Shown: in pieces, positions 31,501-41,014 of the stretch
Layout of the letters: the number at the start of each line of letters is the position of its first letter
Numbering within the stretch: position 1 is the stretch's first letter
NCBI GenBank assembly: GCA_018136815.1
Contig: CM030931.1
Span: 857,511-921,510, forward strand
Length of the DNA stretch: 64,000 bases
From: Isochrysis galbana
Lineage: Eukaryota > Haptophyta > Isochrysidales > Isochrysidaceae
Direction: 5' to 3'
Notes under the pieces: model-generated
The model's input: the letters and a program-made list of their open reading frames with translations, nothing else
Databases searched by the model: none
Told to the model about the DNA's origin: nothing
Made by a program: the position numbers and the translations under genes

Positions 31501-33987
31501 GGCTGCCTTGGACACGAAAGTGCCCGCGCCTCCTTCGAGCTTCATTCGCTCGCGGTTGCCCTTCAGGAATGTTAGTCCCTCTTTTTCGACCGCCTTGAAG
31601 AGCGCGCCTAGACTGAGTTGTTTGGCCTGGGCGAGACCATCAGCTTCGACGACCAGGTGTGCTGCCACGTCCTGGAGAGCGTTGTAGAGTGACTTTCGCG
31701 AAGTGGCGCCTCGCTTGTTGATCTTTTCTTCGATGGATACAAGAACTAAGTTTATACTTAGACGCGATGGAGCGCGCCGACGCGACTCCCCTCTCCTTCG
31801 GGCCCCCCACCGAGGGCGCCCCCCCAGTGCCCATGGAGCAACCGCTGACGAAGCGGCCGCGTCCGCCCACCGAGGCCGAGCAGGTGCGTGCGACTCCGGT
31901 CGTGCCACACGGCCCGTGGCCCCGGCCACACCACACATGGCAGCCGAGAAGAGACACTATTCCACACGCCGGCCAGATGGGAGAGCGGGCTCAAAGGCCC
32001 GAAGCACCTAGAGTACCCCTTAGCAGACGAATACGCGCTTAACGGCAAGATACAACTTGACCAAATCACCGTATCCGACATCACGAGCGAATACCTAGTG
32101 GGTGGCCCCAGCGACAAACCGCAACCGGCCCGAGAAAAGTGGACCCGTAAACTAGACTTGACCCGGGATGAGTGGATCCACGTGGCAAAACTATACACAC
32201 ACCCGATGCTCAAGCACACCGACAAACACCCCCACTTTAAACACATCACTCATAGGAGGCTAGGCACACGAAACCGATTCGCCACGGCGACCACGGCGAA
32301 ATGCAGATTATGTAAAAAACATCGCGAAAACTCGACACACCTCGCCAGATGCCCCTCCACTCAACAAATCTTCCAGGCCGTAGAAGCGGTGACGGGGTAC
32401 ACGCCTAGAGTAGACAGATCGACAGCACAAAAGCTCAAAGACAGACTCTTCGTATACCCGAGCACAACGACACCCGACAGCCTCAAAGCCCTCTACATCA
32501 TAGCGTGGAGGTACATAATAGGTGACGTTTACAAAGTCGAATTTGACAACTACACTTTCCATCACGTGCCGGTCATCGAGAAAACCCTTAGCAGATTTAC
32601 GGCCCTCGCCAGAGAACTCACCCCCCCGGACAAGCCCTCGACCGCACGCACTAGCATAGCCTCACAAGGGAGAAAACCGAAGCTCAAGTCCCCGCGCGAG
32701 CTTTGCGCGCCCGTCTTTACATTCAACGATAAAGGCACACTGATGTTAGGCGGTAACCTGGCCGCAATAGCCAATGCACTCCAACTAACGGAAAAGCTAG
32801 CGTAACCGCGCATAGGCCGGCACGACGCTTCACTCACCCGCCCTGCCTCGACCCCCGTAAGCACGGAAACACTCCGCCCATCTCATAGGTCTATAAAAAG
32901 AAAACAACATAGAAACCGGTAGCCCGATGGTACAGGAGGAAGGGGAGGAAAAACCTATCGGGGATCGGTGCACACCATCTGCTGCAGGAAACCCCATTCA
33001 CCCAGCCCCTAGGTAGCGCACGAGGGACGGGCCGCAAGGCAGGTGGAGCGGGGATGAGAGCGGCGGGAGAGGCTGCATGTGTTAGAGTGCATAGTCGCGC
33101 GCGCGGCGTGAATATTAAGAAGTTTTTTTTTCTTCGATGGATACGATTTTGATGCGTACGGTGATGTCGGTCTGATTCACGCGAAGGGTGGTGAGTTCGC
33201 CATACCTTTCTTGAAATTGTTGTGCGCAATCTTCATTGACGGCTACGTGCCAAGGGCCTGCAATGGACCGTGCCCAGAAGTCTGGCTCTGGATCGACGCC
33301 CTCTAGCTCGAGAAGCAATTCTACTATCACGGCGTAGACGGTCGTGTCCAGAAAGGTGTAGTCCCCCTCTTGGTGGAAGGAGAGGTCGAAATTTGCGTCT
33401 GTGTCTACGCCCTCTTGTTCTTCGTCTGACACTGGCTCCTGCGTCAGGGGAATGCGGGTCGGCCGTGAGTAACAGTTTGGTGCTTGATGGTGGGCTGGTT
33501 GTTGGTGGTCGGTCTCCAGTCCCTCTCTCAAAGGGGCCTTGGTCGTGTTGAGTTGGGGCTTCTGTTGTGGCATTCTTCTGTTGTGGTACGTATGCAGGGT
33601 GGGGTGTTGTTTGTGCCCATAAGGGCCACCCGGTCTCGGGCCGCGCCGCCGGGGCGGCGCGACCGTCACCAGGGTGGGAGGAGCCTCTGCCATGAGGCAT
33701 GCCCATTGGCTGCTTCTTGCGTCTTGTCTGTTGTGTCTGTCTTGTTGTCTGCAGTCTGCTGTCCCCCATGGGGGGGACCAGCATGGCTGCTGAGGGTGAT
33801 GTGGCCGGGGCCACGGACCGTGTGGCGCGACGCGAGTCGCACGCACCTGCTCGGCCTCCGCGGGTGGACGCGGTCGCTTCGCCAGCGACTGCTCCATGGG
33901 TACTGGAGGGGCGCCCTCGGCGGGGGGCCCGAAAGAGAGGGGAGTCGCGCCGGCGCGCTCCATGGCGACCAAGTATAAACTTAGTTG
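31500..33987 (-). mobile_element. LINE B copy split by a nested insertion
   Basis: Minus orientation: 5' end at 33987 (CAACTAAGTTTATACTTGG), ATG at 33963, body 33987-33131, then interrupted by the insertion 31741-33130, continuing 31740-31500. The codons on either side of the insertion (VRIKIVSIEEK and SIEEKINKRGATSRK) match the uninterrupted copy at 38.6-38.7 kb. The copy ends at the GTFVSKAA codons (about 31500), the same place where the 36-40 kb copy jumps to post-RT sequence. It encodes only the N-terminal, gag-like part, with a frameshift in the Pro-rich region. Nonfunctional. Confidence 0.8.
31741..33130 (+). mobile_element. Internally deleted LINE B with both termini, nested
   Basis: Flanked by the duplication TCTTCGATGGATAC at 31727-31740 and 33131-33144, so both ends are set (1390 bp). 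5': AACTAAGTTTATACTTAG hairpin then ATGGAGCGCGCC. 3': GAATATTAAGAAG plus nine T. Inside, about 60 codons of the N-terminus are fused near 31940 to the far C-terminal domain (31960-32805: KHLEYPLADEYALNGK, HFKHITHRRLGTRNRF, the knuckle CRLCKKHRENSTHLARC). Endonuclease and RT are absent. It must have moved using proteins supplied in trans. Confidence 0.88.
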
Positions 33988-34386
33988 GCGGAGCTTCCGA
34001 CATGTCTTGACGGATAAAGGCGGGAAACTCTGCCCTTTGTCTTTTCAATATATATACGATATAACTCAATATCAATACAGTATAAACGAGGGCTCTCCGC
34101 TGGAATCGCGTTCGGGCGACAAGCTCGCGGCATTCACTTAAACAGCACGATTTATCCAATATCGCGGGGTTTGCACAACGTGTCGAGATGAAGCGGAGCG
34201 GAGGGGACGGGAGGGGGCGATCTCCCCCTCGCCAGGGGGAGGGGGGCTGAGAGTCCCAGAGGGGCGGGGAAGAGAGCGGAACGCCAGACTTTGCCAATGT
34301 CAGAATTTTGGCAACGAGGGGTAGGTAGTAGAAAGTAGACGGCTCGGGGAGACGTAGAAAGTAAATTGCTCCGACAAAAGATCCGC

Positions 34387-35121
34387 ATGCTGCGCGCGGC
34401 GGCGGCGCAGGATGTACTGGGCCAGTCGAAGCCCGAGGAGGCGGGCTTCCTGCTCATCGCGCTCTTGATCTGGCTGTATGCTTCTTACGCGCCCGTTGCA
34501 CGCGCGATGGACGCACTCCCCTCATACGAGCGCATCTGCAGCCTGCTGCCATCTGTGTGGATGCACGCAGTGCTGATCGCATCCACACTGTATGCCATCA
34601 CGTACTCACCACCATATCTACTACCGACGTCGACGGAGGTCGGGTGCATATGTGTGACTGGGCTGATTTCGTCGTGGATGCTAGACGACTTTCTCCTGGT
34701 TTCCATCGCTAGTGGACTGGTGCTCTTTCTCACAATTTTGATTCTTGACTTCACAGCACGAAGGGTCTTTGTGAGATTGCAGCAGAGGGAGCCTAATGTG
34801 CATGCCGACGCCCCGTCGACTCGAGTACAGTCATCATCGCCAGCTGAATCCTCCACAGAGCCCATCGCATCGACGGATGGGACGGCACCTGGCGGATCAA
34901 GGAGTCCGCCTAAGCGTGCACAAGGCAGCATGAGCCATTTGCGAAATGCGAATTCACCTGATGACTCGCCGCAGTCCTCATTCCATGCACCCACTCACTC
35001 CCCGCTACTGAGCCCTTTGCCAGAGGCCCCCGCTTGTCCCAGCACAATGTCTACTTCCTCCCAAGCATCGTGCGCAGAAAGCCCTAGAGAAGCGAGCGGG
35101 GGCTCGGCAATTGCGGCGTAA
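34387..35121 (+). CDS. Small multi-pass membrane protein, unknown
   Basis: 244 aa from ATG 34387. Hydrophobic segments: FLLIALLIWLYASYAPVA, VWMHAVLIASTLYAITY, CICVTGLISSWML and FLLVSIASGLVLFLTILIL, three or four TM helices, then a basic RRVFVRLQQR stop and a ~115-residue Ser/Pro-rich, probably cytosolic tail. No family recognised. It sits between the LINE nest on the left and LINE material on the right. No introns are needed. Confidence 0.55.
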   Translation: MLRAAAAQDVLGQSKPEEAGFLLIALLIWLYASYAPVARAMDALPSYERICSLLPSVWMHAVLIASTLYAITYSPPYLLPTSTEVGCICVTGLISSWMLDDFLLVSIASGLVLFLTILILDFTARRVFVRLQQREPNVHADAPSTRVQSSSPAESSTEPIASTDGTAPGGSRSPPKRAQGSMSHLRNANSPDDSPQSSFHAPTHSPLLSPLPEAPACPSTMSTSSQASCAESPREASGGSAIAA

Positions 35122-35129
35122 GGATTCCC

Positions 35130-35600
35130 TTGAGAAGACATAATCCATATTGAAGCAATGTCTATTTATTATTCCGCGGAAGTGAGCCCGGAGCTTCACC
35201 GGCTCGTCGTCACAGGCCAAGCACAATCTCAACCTCAGGTATCACTGTTTTGTGTTTTACTCAGCAAGATCTTCGTGTGAATTCTTCTCGTCCATGCCTC
35301 GCATCTAAGAGAGATTTGCCATGATATTCACCGATTCCTCTGATGCATCCAACCACGGACACCAGCCATCCCTCGACAGCCGTGCAAAACAAAAGCTTGA
35401 ACGGCCATGAAGTCGGTGCACTGATTGATGTTCCGCCTAGTTCCGCCAAGGTTGGTGTGTGCTTCACGTGCATGTTTGCGGCAAATAGGCTGCAGCTTTC
35501 CTGTTTTTGCAAAATTTTTGCTCGCGCTAGCTTCTTGCTTCTTGTACTACTATTGTTATTATGCCGTGAGCCGTGATCATATCCTCTACATACACCCAAT
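35130..35600. other. Intergenic, nothing recognised
   Basis: Downstream of the membrane protein gene. It is AT-richer than average and has no repeat matching other parts of the window. Confidence 0.35.
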
Positions 35601-35603
35601 AAA

Positions 35604-35800
35604 AAATATTTGAAGATTCAGGCTACTACCGCTAGCTATAAAGGACCACGCACTCACGGTACTGGGACACGCCAACGCCTATACCCCAGTATACTTAGCT
35701 CGCCGCGTCCGATGACGCCGACGACTCTCCGGAAGCGGCGCCAACAATGGCAATCATTCGGAGTGAACGGGGACCAAAAATGGACCAACGTCACGCTCGA
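35604..35800 (-). mobile_element. SINE E 3' fragment
   Basis: Minus orientation. Sense end GTAGTAGCCTGAATCTTCAA then ATATTTTTTATTGG; GGTCCTTTATAGCTAGCGG and GGTATAGGCGTTGGCGTG match 22770-22835. The T-tract is interrupted. Confidence 0.65.
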
Positions 35801-35819
35801 AACCACTGATGAGCTCTGG

Positions 35820-35925
35820 CAACCTACTTTTATAAGTGGGGGTCAATGGGGGCCTCGCGCCCCCCTCACCTTCACTCCATCGCGGACACCCCCCGGGGTG
35901 GGACCGTACAATAGAGGTGGGGACG
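35820..35925 (+). mobile_element. SINE E 5' fragment
   Basis: Starts CAACCTACTTTTATAAGTGG (arms CCTACTT/AAGTGGG, loop TTAT), then GTCAATGGGGGCCTCGCGCC and the CATCGCGGACACCCCC block shared with 22020-22060 and 48880-48910. It ends within about 100 bp, oriented opposite to the 3' fragment on its left. Confidence 0.65.
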
Positions 35926-36432
35926 GTAAAAATCGGGTTCTCAGGATCGCTTTCTTCTGGCCAAAAAAATGCATGGATGGCCTCCATTAAGGCGTGGAAT
36001 AGCTTCGAATTTCGGCTATGATCATAAAGCACATATCAGATTTTTGCTATGGTCTACAGATACAAATAACGTTCGAGGCCATGTTCTACAAAAAAAAACC
36101 TTTTAAGTTTCTCGCCTCACACGTGGCCCTGAACCATTCCTTCGTAGCCACGCCTCTTTCCCTTCCTCACCCTCATTTCCCGCCTTGCGGCAACTCCCCT
36201 CGTGCTCTACTTAGGGGCTCGGGTCATGTGGGGGTCCGAGCGGAGCGGGGTGCACCTGCCCTCAGCTGCGCGTACTCAACTTCCTCCTGTGCTGCTGGGT
36301 GGCCTGTTTCTTGTAGTGCTATTTTCGGTTCCCTTGTGTCCGCGTGTGTCTATGTTTGCCTTGGGATAGCTATGTTGATCGATCGTATCCTTGGTTGGTC
36401 AATCAGTGTAGGTCGTCTCTTTTTGCTTCTCG

Positions 36433-39400
36433 CTACGCGAGCTTTTCGGCGAGACCAAGCGCTATCGCTACAAGGCGGGTGTTTTCGCTCATTCGTAGCC
36501 TACCCTTTTCGTTTTCAATGAATACCGGGGCACTGAGTGTCAGTGTTCTCTTAAGTTTGGGCTTTCTCCCCTGGGCGGCTTTACTTGTGCGCATCAAACA
36601 ATGCTGCTGTGGCGGTGTGAGGCCCCTAACCAATGTGGCAAACCTCACCAGTGTGGACTCCAAGACTGGGATATAGTGGTATTCATACGACTCAAATGCT
36701 ATTCTATAGAAGTCTCTTAGTATGTATTTCCACGCTATCACGTACAACGCTTTCAGGCTTTCGGGTGTGTTTGTACCGGGGTATGCGAATAGTCTGTCTT
36801 TCGTTTTTTGTGTGCGTGACCTCCCGGGAGGGGGGGTGTAGTTGTTGAGGGCGTCTATGGTTTCGAATATTTTCTTCGTCGCGGGACACCACGCTAAGTG
36901 GCACGAATTTTCTCGGTATCGACGACACAGTCTACACATATCTGTCTGACTGTCTGCGAATCTGTTTCTGGTACCAATTCGCCTATGTGTGATATGTTTG
37001 AAGTGGAGGTGCTTATCCGTGTGTTTTAGCAGTGGCATTGTATATAGCCTTGCTATGTGTTTCCATTCTTCTTTGGTGACATTTAGTCGCTTTTCCCATG
37101 TTGTTTTCGCCGCTTGCGGGGCGTTGCTTCGTGTCGCTTTAAGCGCGGCCTTGGTAAGATCTGCGACTGATATTGCGTCTAGCGCGACTTTTCCTTTTAG
37201 TATGGCGTATTCGTCCGCCAAGGGGTACTCCATGTATCTCGGGCCTTTAAATCCGCCCTCCCATCTGGCTGGCGGGTGGTAATATTGGATCTCTCCCGCA
37301 TTCGCTACATTTCCGGTGTCGGCCATCTCCCCCAGGTAGTCGATATCCGTATGTAGCCAGATGTTGTTTAGTTTGCTGATGTATTTTTCGTCCTCGGAGA
37401 CCCTGATTTCTTTGTTCTGTAGCTCGGTCTCCGGCTCTTGAGGCGGAGCGATGGCGTCATAAGACTTGTTCTCCTTTGCGTCGGGGGGCGGGCGCTCCTG
37501 TGATCGCCCTATCACTCGCGTTGCGTGGCTGACGATTTCGTCCCATGAGTCGAGAAATTCCTTTTTGTGTATTGAGCGGCCCTCGTGCACAAAAGTTTCG
37601 GGTAAATGTTCAAGATACGCCGAGCATTCTTCCTTGCTATATGGTGTCAGAAAGGCGCCGTCCTTGAACACGTTGTGAATTACGTTAGTGTGTAGGGCTT
37701 CCCATAGACGCGCCCATGGGGCGCGCACTCCTGGGGGTGGGATGTGCGGGTTGTGCCATATCGGTTGGGATAATGCGCCCTCCCGTGTAAGGAAGGAGGG
37801 TTGTATATCGAGTTTTCTGAAGTTCGCAATAGCTTCTTTCCAGAAGACTGGAAGCGCCGGGTTGCCTCTGATACTTCCCGTCAGTACTTTCGTGGGGATC
37901 GTGGAGAGAACAGCTCCCCTCCCTAGCCCGGTTCAACAGAACCAGGCGTCTAATCCGTGTTTCCATAGTGCCTTTCTCGCGTTCAAATAGTTTAGGATCC
38001 ATTTGGTTTGTAGTGCCTTTACGTGGGACGGCCAATTCCGGAGTCCCAGCCCCAGCGTCCTAGTCGCACTTTTAACGTGTGAGATGGGGTAGTGTGGGTG
38101 TTTTATCCACTTGCTTTGTTTGTTAGTGTACGGACTTGTCCAGAGGACAGCGTCCGCCGCCTTTTGGATCCGGGTGTGGAACCATTTTGGAGCGGCTAAT
38201 GTTTGTAACCAGTATCTCGGGATACCATAGATTATGAAGTTAACCACTGACGCCCTACCAAATATTGTCATGTAGTTGGTGGCCGGTGCTAGCTTGGCGA
38301 CCCTCGCGTCGATCTTATCCGCTAGTCTCGACCAAAAGGGCTTGAGCGTCTCGGGTGCTCCCAGGGGGACGCCCAAAATAGTCAGATATTCATCGTTTTC
38401 TATCCAGTTGTATTTTCGCATGTCCCATGGAGGCTTACGAAGTCTCTGGGCCGCCTTGGACACGAACGTGCCTGCTTCGCCTTCGAGCTTCATGCGTTCT
38501 CGGTTGCCCTTCAAGAAGGTGAGCCCTACTTTTTCGATTGCCAGGATGATTGCGCTCAGGTTGATTTGGGCTGCTTGTGCCAGGCCTTCGGCCTCGATGA
38601 CCAAGTGCGCCGCAACGTCTTGGAGGGCGTTGTATAGCGCTTTGCGTGACGTAGAGCCTTTCTTATTGATCTTTTCGTCAATGGAGTCCACTTGGACGCG
38701 GACCGAGATGTCGGTTTGGTTGATGCGGAGCGTGGTGATGTCGCCATAGCGTTCCCTGAATTGTTGCGCGCAGTCTTCATTGACAGCGATGTGCCATGGT
38801 CCGCGAATGGAGCGGGCCCAAAAGTCCGGCTCCGGGTCGACTCCTTCGAGCTCCAATAGGAGCTCTACAATTGCGGCGTAGACCGTGGCGTCTAGGAAGG
38901 TGTAGTCGCCCTCTTGGTGGAAGGACAGTTCGAAGTTTGCGTCTGAGTCCATGGTGCCTTGCTCCTCATCCGAGGGCGGCTCCTGAATGGCAGGGGCGGT
39001 CGGGGGTGGTGAGGCGGTGAGTGCGTCTGTGTGCGTGGTGGGTATGGCGGCGTAGTGTGCGCCCCAAGGCGCATCCAAGCAGTCTCTCATTTGTGGGGTT
39101 TTGTGCTGAGCTATTGGTGGGTCAGTGTCCATGTGCGCTTTGCTGGTGGTGTTGAGTTTGTGCCCATAAGGGCCACCCGGTCTCGGGCCGCGCCGCCGAG
39201 GCAGCGCGGCCGTCACCAGGGTGAGAGAGGCCTCTACCATAAGGCATGCCTGGTGGGTGGTTGTCTCTCTTGGTCTGGTGCTGGTGTGGTGCTTGTCACA
39301 GCCTGTGGCCCACCATGGGGTGGGCCAGCATGGCTGCCTTCCTTGGTGTGGCCGGGGCCACGGGCCGTGCGGCGCGACCGGGGTCGCGCTCACCTGCTCG

Positions 39401-39510
39401 GGCTCTGCGGGCGGACGCGGTCGCTTCGCCAGCGACAGCTCCATGGGTGCTGGGGGGGCGCCCGCGGCGGGGGGCCCGAAGGAGAGGTGGGGAGCGGCGC
39501 CGCGCTCCAT
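36433..39510 (-). pseudogene. LINE B ORF, RT-deleted, one in-frame TGA
   Basis: One reading frame runs from ATG 39510 to the stop at 36433 (about 1025 codons), broken only by a TGA at 37933-37935. The related copy at 49.6 kb has Arg there (FCRTGLGRG), so this is probably a CGA-to-TGA change. Residues 1-~150 are Pro/Ala/Thr-rich. Residues ~150-350 are a conserved domain (FHQEGDYTFLDATVYAAIVE, ALQDVAAHLVIEAEGLAQ). From ~355 the post-RT region follows (YLTILGVPLGAPETLKPFW, MTIFGRASVVNFIIYG), then LPVFWKEAIANFR, HLHFKHITHRRIGTRNRF and the knuckle CRLCRRYRENSCHLAWC. No YxDD is present. It may encode an RNA-binding protein only. Confidence 0.8.
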
Positions 39511-39526
39511 GGCAACCAACTATAAA

Positions 39527-40281
39527 AAAACCTTTTAATATTCTTACCGCACTCGCGGCGAATGGAACCACTACCCACTACAAGTAGCACGTAGCATACT
39601 CTCTACACCCCCATTCCCCGGCCCTTCTCCCCCCGCCATCAGGCGGCTCCCCCCGTACACTACTAGGGGGATTGGGGTGGAGGGCTTAGATATGGTCCGG
39701 TGGCCCGCGCCACCCCCCGGTGATCTTTCCCCTCCTTCCTCCTGTGTCTCCGAGTGGGCGGCCCACTCTGTCTCGTCTTATCCTGTAAACAGGCGCGAGA
39801 CTTACCGATTTTCCGGTGGGCGGAGCTCTCGCTCGCGCCCACCCCCTTTTCCGCGCTCTCTCTCCCCTCTCCTGCGGCACGCGCGATGGCGCGCCTGCGG
39901 CAGGCCTCCAGCTGCCCTCTGGCGGCCCCTGGAGGCTCCAGGAAGCCAGCTCAGGGGGCAGAGGAGGCTGGGGCTGGGCCCTGGCCTCCCCTCCCTCTCC
40001 CTCGCTGGCGCTCCCGAGCCTCTGGGGCCCCCAGTCTGCACCTGTCTGCCTGTCGACCAGGGGGGGAGGGGGGGTTGGAGCAATGGGCTGGTCACGAGGG
40101 GCCAGGATGGGCGAATGGGGCGAGCCTGTGGGGAAGGGAGTGGGTCAGTAGGGCAGTGGCCTCCTGGCAAGCCATCAGGCATGCCAGGAGGATGGGTGGT
40201 TCCTCCCCCATGGCAGGGGAGGAGTGGAGAGAGGGGGGGGCTCGTGCCCCCCCATGGGTCAACCAAGTATAAACTTAGTTG
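39527..40281 (-). mobile_element. Complete SINE C, nested in a LINE 5' hairpin
   Basis: Flanked by CATGGCAACCAACTATAA at 39508-39526 and 40282-40300, i.e. duplicated LINE leader. 5': CAACTAAGTTTATACTTGG TTG, a 9-bp stem from nucleotide 1, then GACCCATGGGGGGG and a GGGGGGC/GCCCCCC hairpin. 3': GAATATTAAAAGG plus T7, identical in type to the LINE B end. About 755 bp with no conserved ORF. Sharing both termini with LINE B points to LINE B proteins as its mobiliser. Confidence 0.88.
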
Positions 40282-40399
40282 CATGGCAACCAACTATAAA
40301 GTTAGTTGAGGCCATGTTCTACAGATACCAATAATGCAGATCCGGGGACAGATAATACTACTAATAATAATAACACATAATGCTATTTTTCACATAATT

Positions 40400-40608
40400 G
40401 TTTACAATATATCACATTTCACAGCTCGGCCTCGCGGATGCGACCCATGCAGCGCTGTGGACTCGCTGTTCTCGGTGGTCATCCTAGCGCGGTCGCTTCG
40501 GCGACAGCGGCGTGTCCTGCATTGCTTCGTCCATCGCGGCGAGGGCCGCGGCAGCGAGGGCGGGAGGCAGCGCGCGCTCCATGACCCTATCAGTTTACTG
40601 ATACGTTG
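40400..40608 (-). mobile_element. LINE 5' fragment, hairpin class TATCAGT
   Basis: Sense from 40608: CAACGTATCAGTAAACTGAT AGGGTC then ATGGAGCGCGCG; hairpin arms TATCAGT/ACTGATA with an AA loop. The first ~40 codons (MERALPPALA..., DTPLSPKRPR) resemble the LINE B start (ELSLAKRPRPPAE) but diverge strongly. A stop follows and the copy fades into AT-rich DNA. It represents a separate lineage. Confidence 0.65.
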
Positions 40609-40629
40609 ACCCCTTTCGGGTAAAAACAA

Positions 40630-41010
40630 CGCAAGGGGGGGGGCACTCGTGAATAGGAGCCCAGAAGCGCTAATCTCTCCTCGCCGAAGCGAGTGGCCGC
40701 GGCGAGCCGCGGCCCTTTAGGGGGAAGGGAAGAGGGTTGGGAAGGCTCACAATAAAGAAGCAACACTCATCACTGCCACTATACTACATAAGGAGGATCA
40801 ATAGCGGGAGGCAACAGTTACTAGACTGGGGGTATACGCCGAGACCAATCTTCCGACTCCTGAGCAAGCATCGAGGGGTGCGCGTCATTGCATGACAGAC
40901 CTCGATATAAGACATCCGCAGGTTCCATGAGACACCCGCAGGTTCCCAAGGGCAGGAAAGCCTCGAGCCCATGAGACTTCCTTAGCAACTGTGATTCTAT
41001 GGCATTCCTC
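40630..41010. other. Intergenic, nothing recognised
   Basis: No gene recognised. It has a short direct repeat, GAGACACCCGCAGGTTCC / AGACATCCGCAGGTTCC at 40905-40945. It is downstream of the bZIP-like gene and may include its 3'UTR. Confidence 0.35.
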
Positions 41011-41014
41011 TACA

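Larger units (their letters stand above)
36091..40308 (-). mobile_element. LINE B with both ends, internally deleted, carrying a nested SINE C
   Basis: Flanked by AGGCCATGTTCTACA at 36076-36090 and 40309-40323. Sense 5' end at 40308: CAACTAACTTTATAGTTGG; 3' end: GAAACTTAAAAGG plus T9. A SINE C element (39527-40281) lies inside the 5' hairpin. Without it the LINE is about 3.46 kb. The N-terminal region joins straight to post-RT sequence near 38450; endonuclease and RT core are missing. Confidence 0.88.

Noticed and set aside
31096-33987. Twin-priming inversion as the explanation of the LINE B cluster
   Set aside because: Both facing fragments carry a 5' end, which a single twin-primed insertion cannot give.
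40240-40308. HDV-like or hammerhead ribozyme at the element 5' end
   Set aside because: HDV-like folds need the first nucleotides to pair with a distant strand and a catalytic core I cannot place; no CTGATGA/GAAA hammerhead core is seen.
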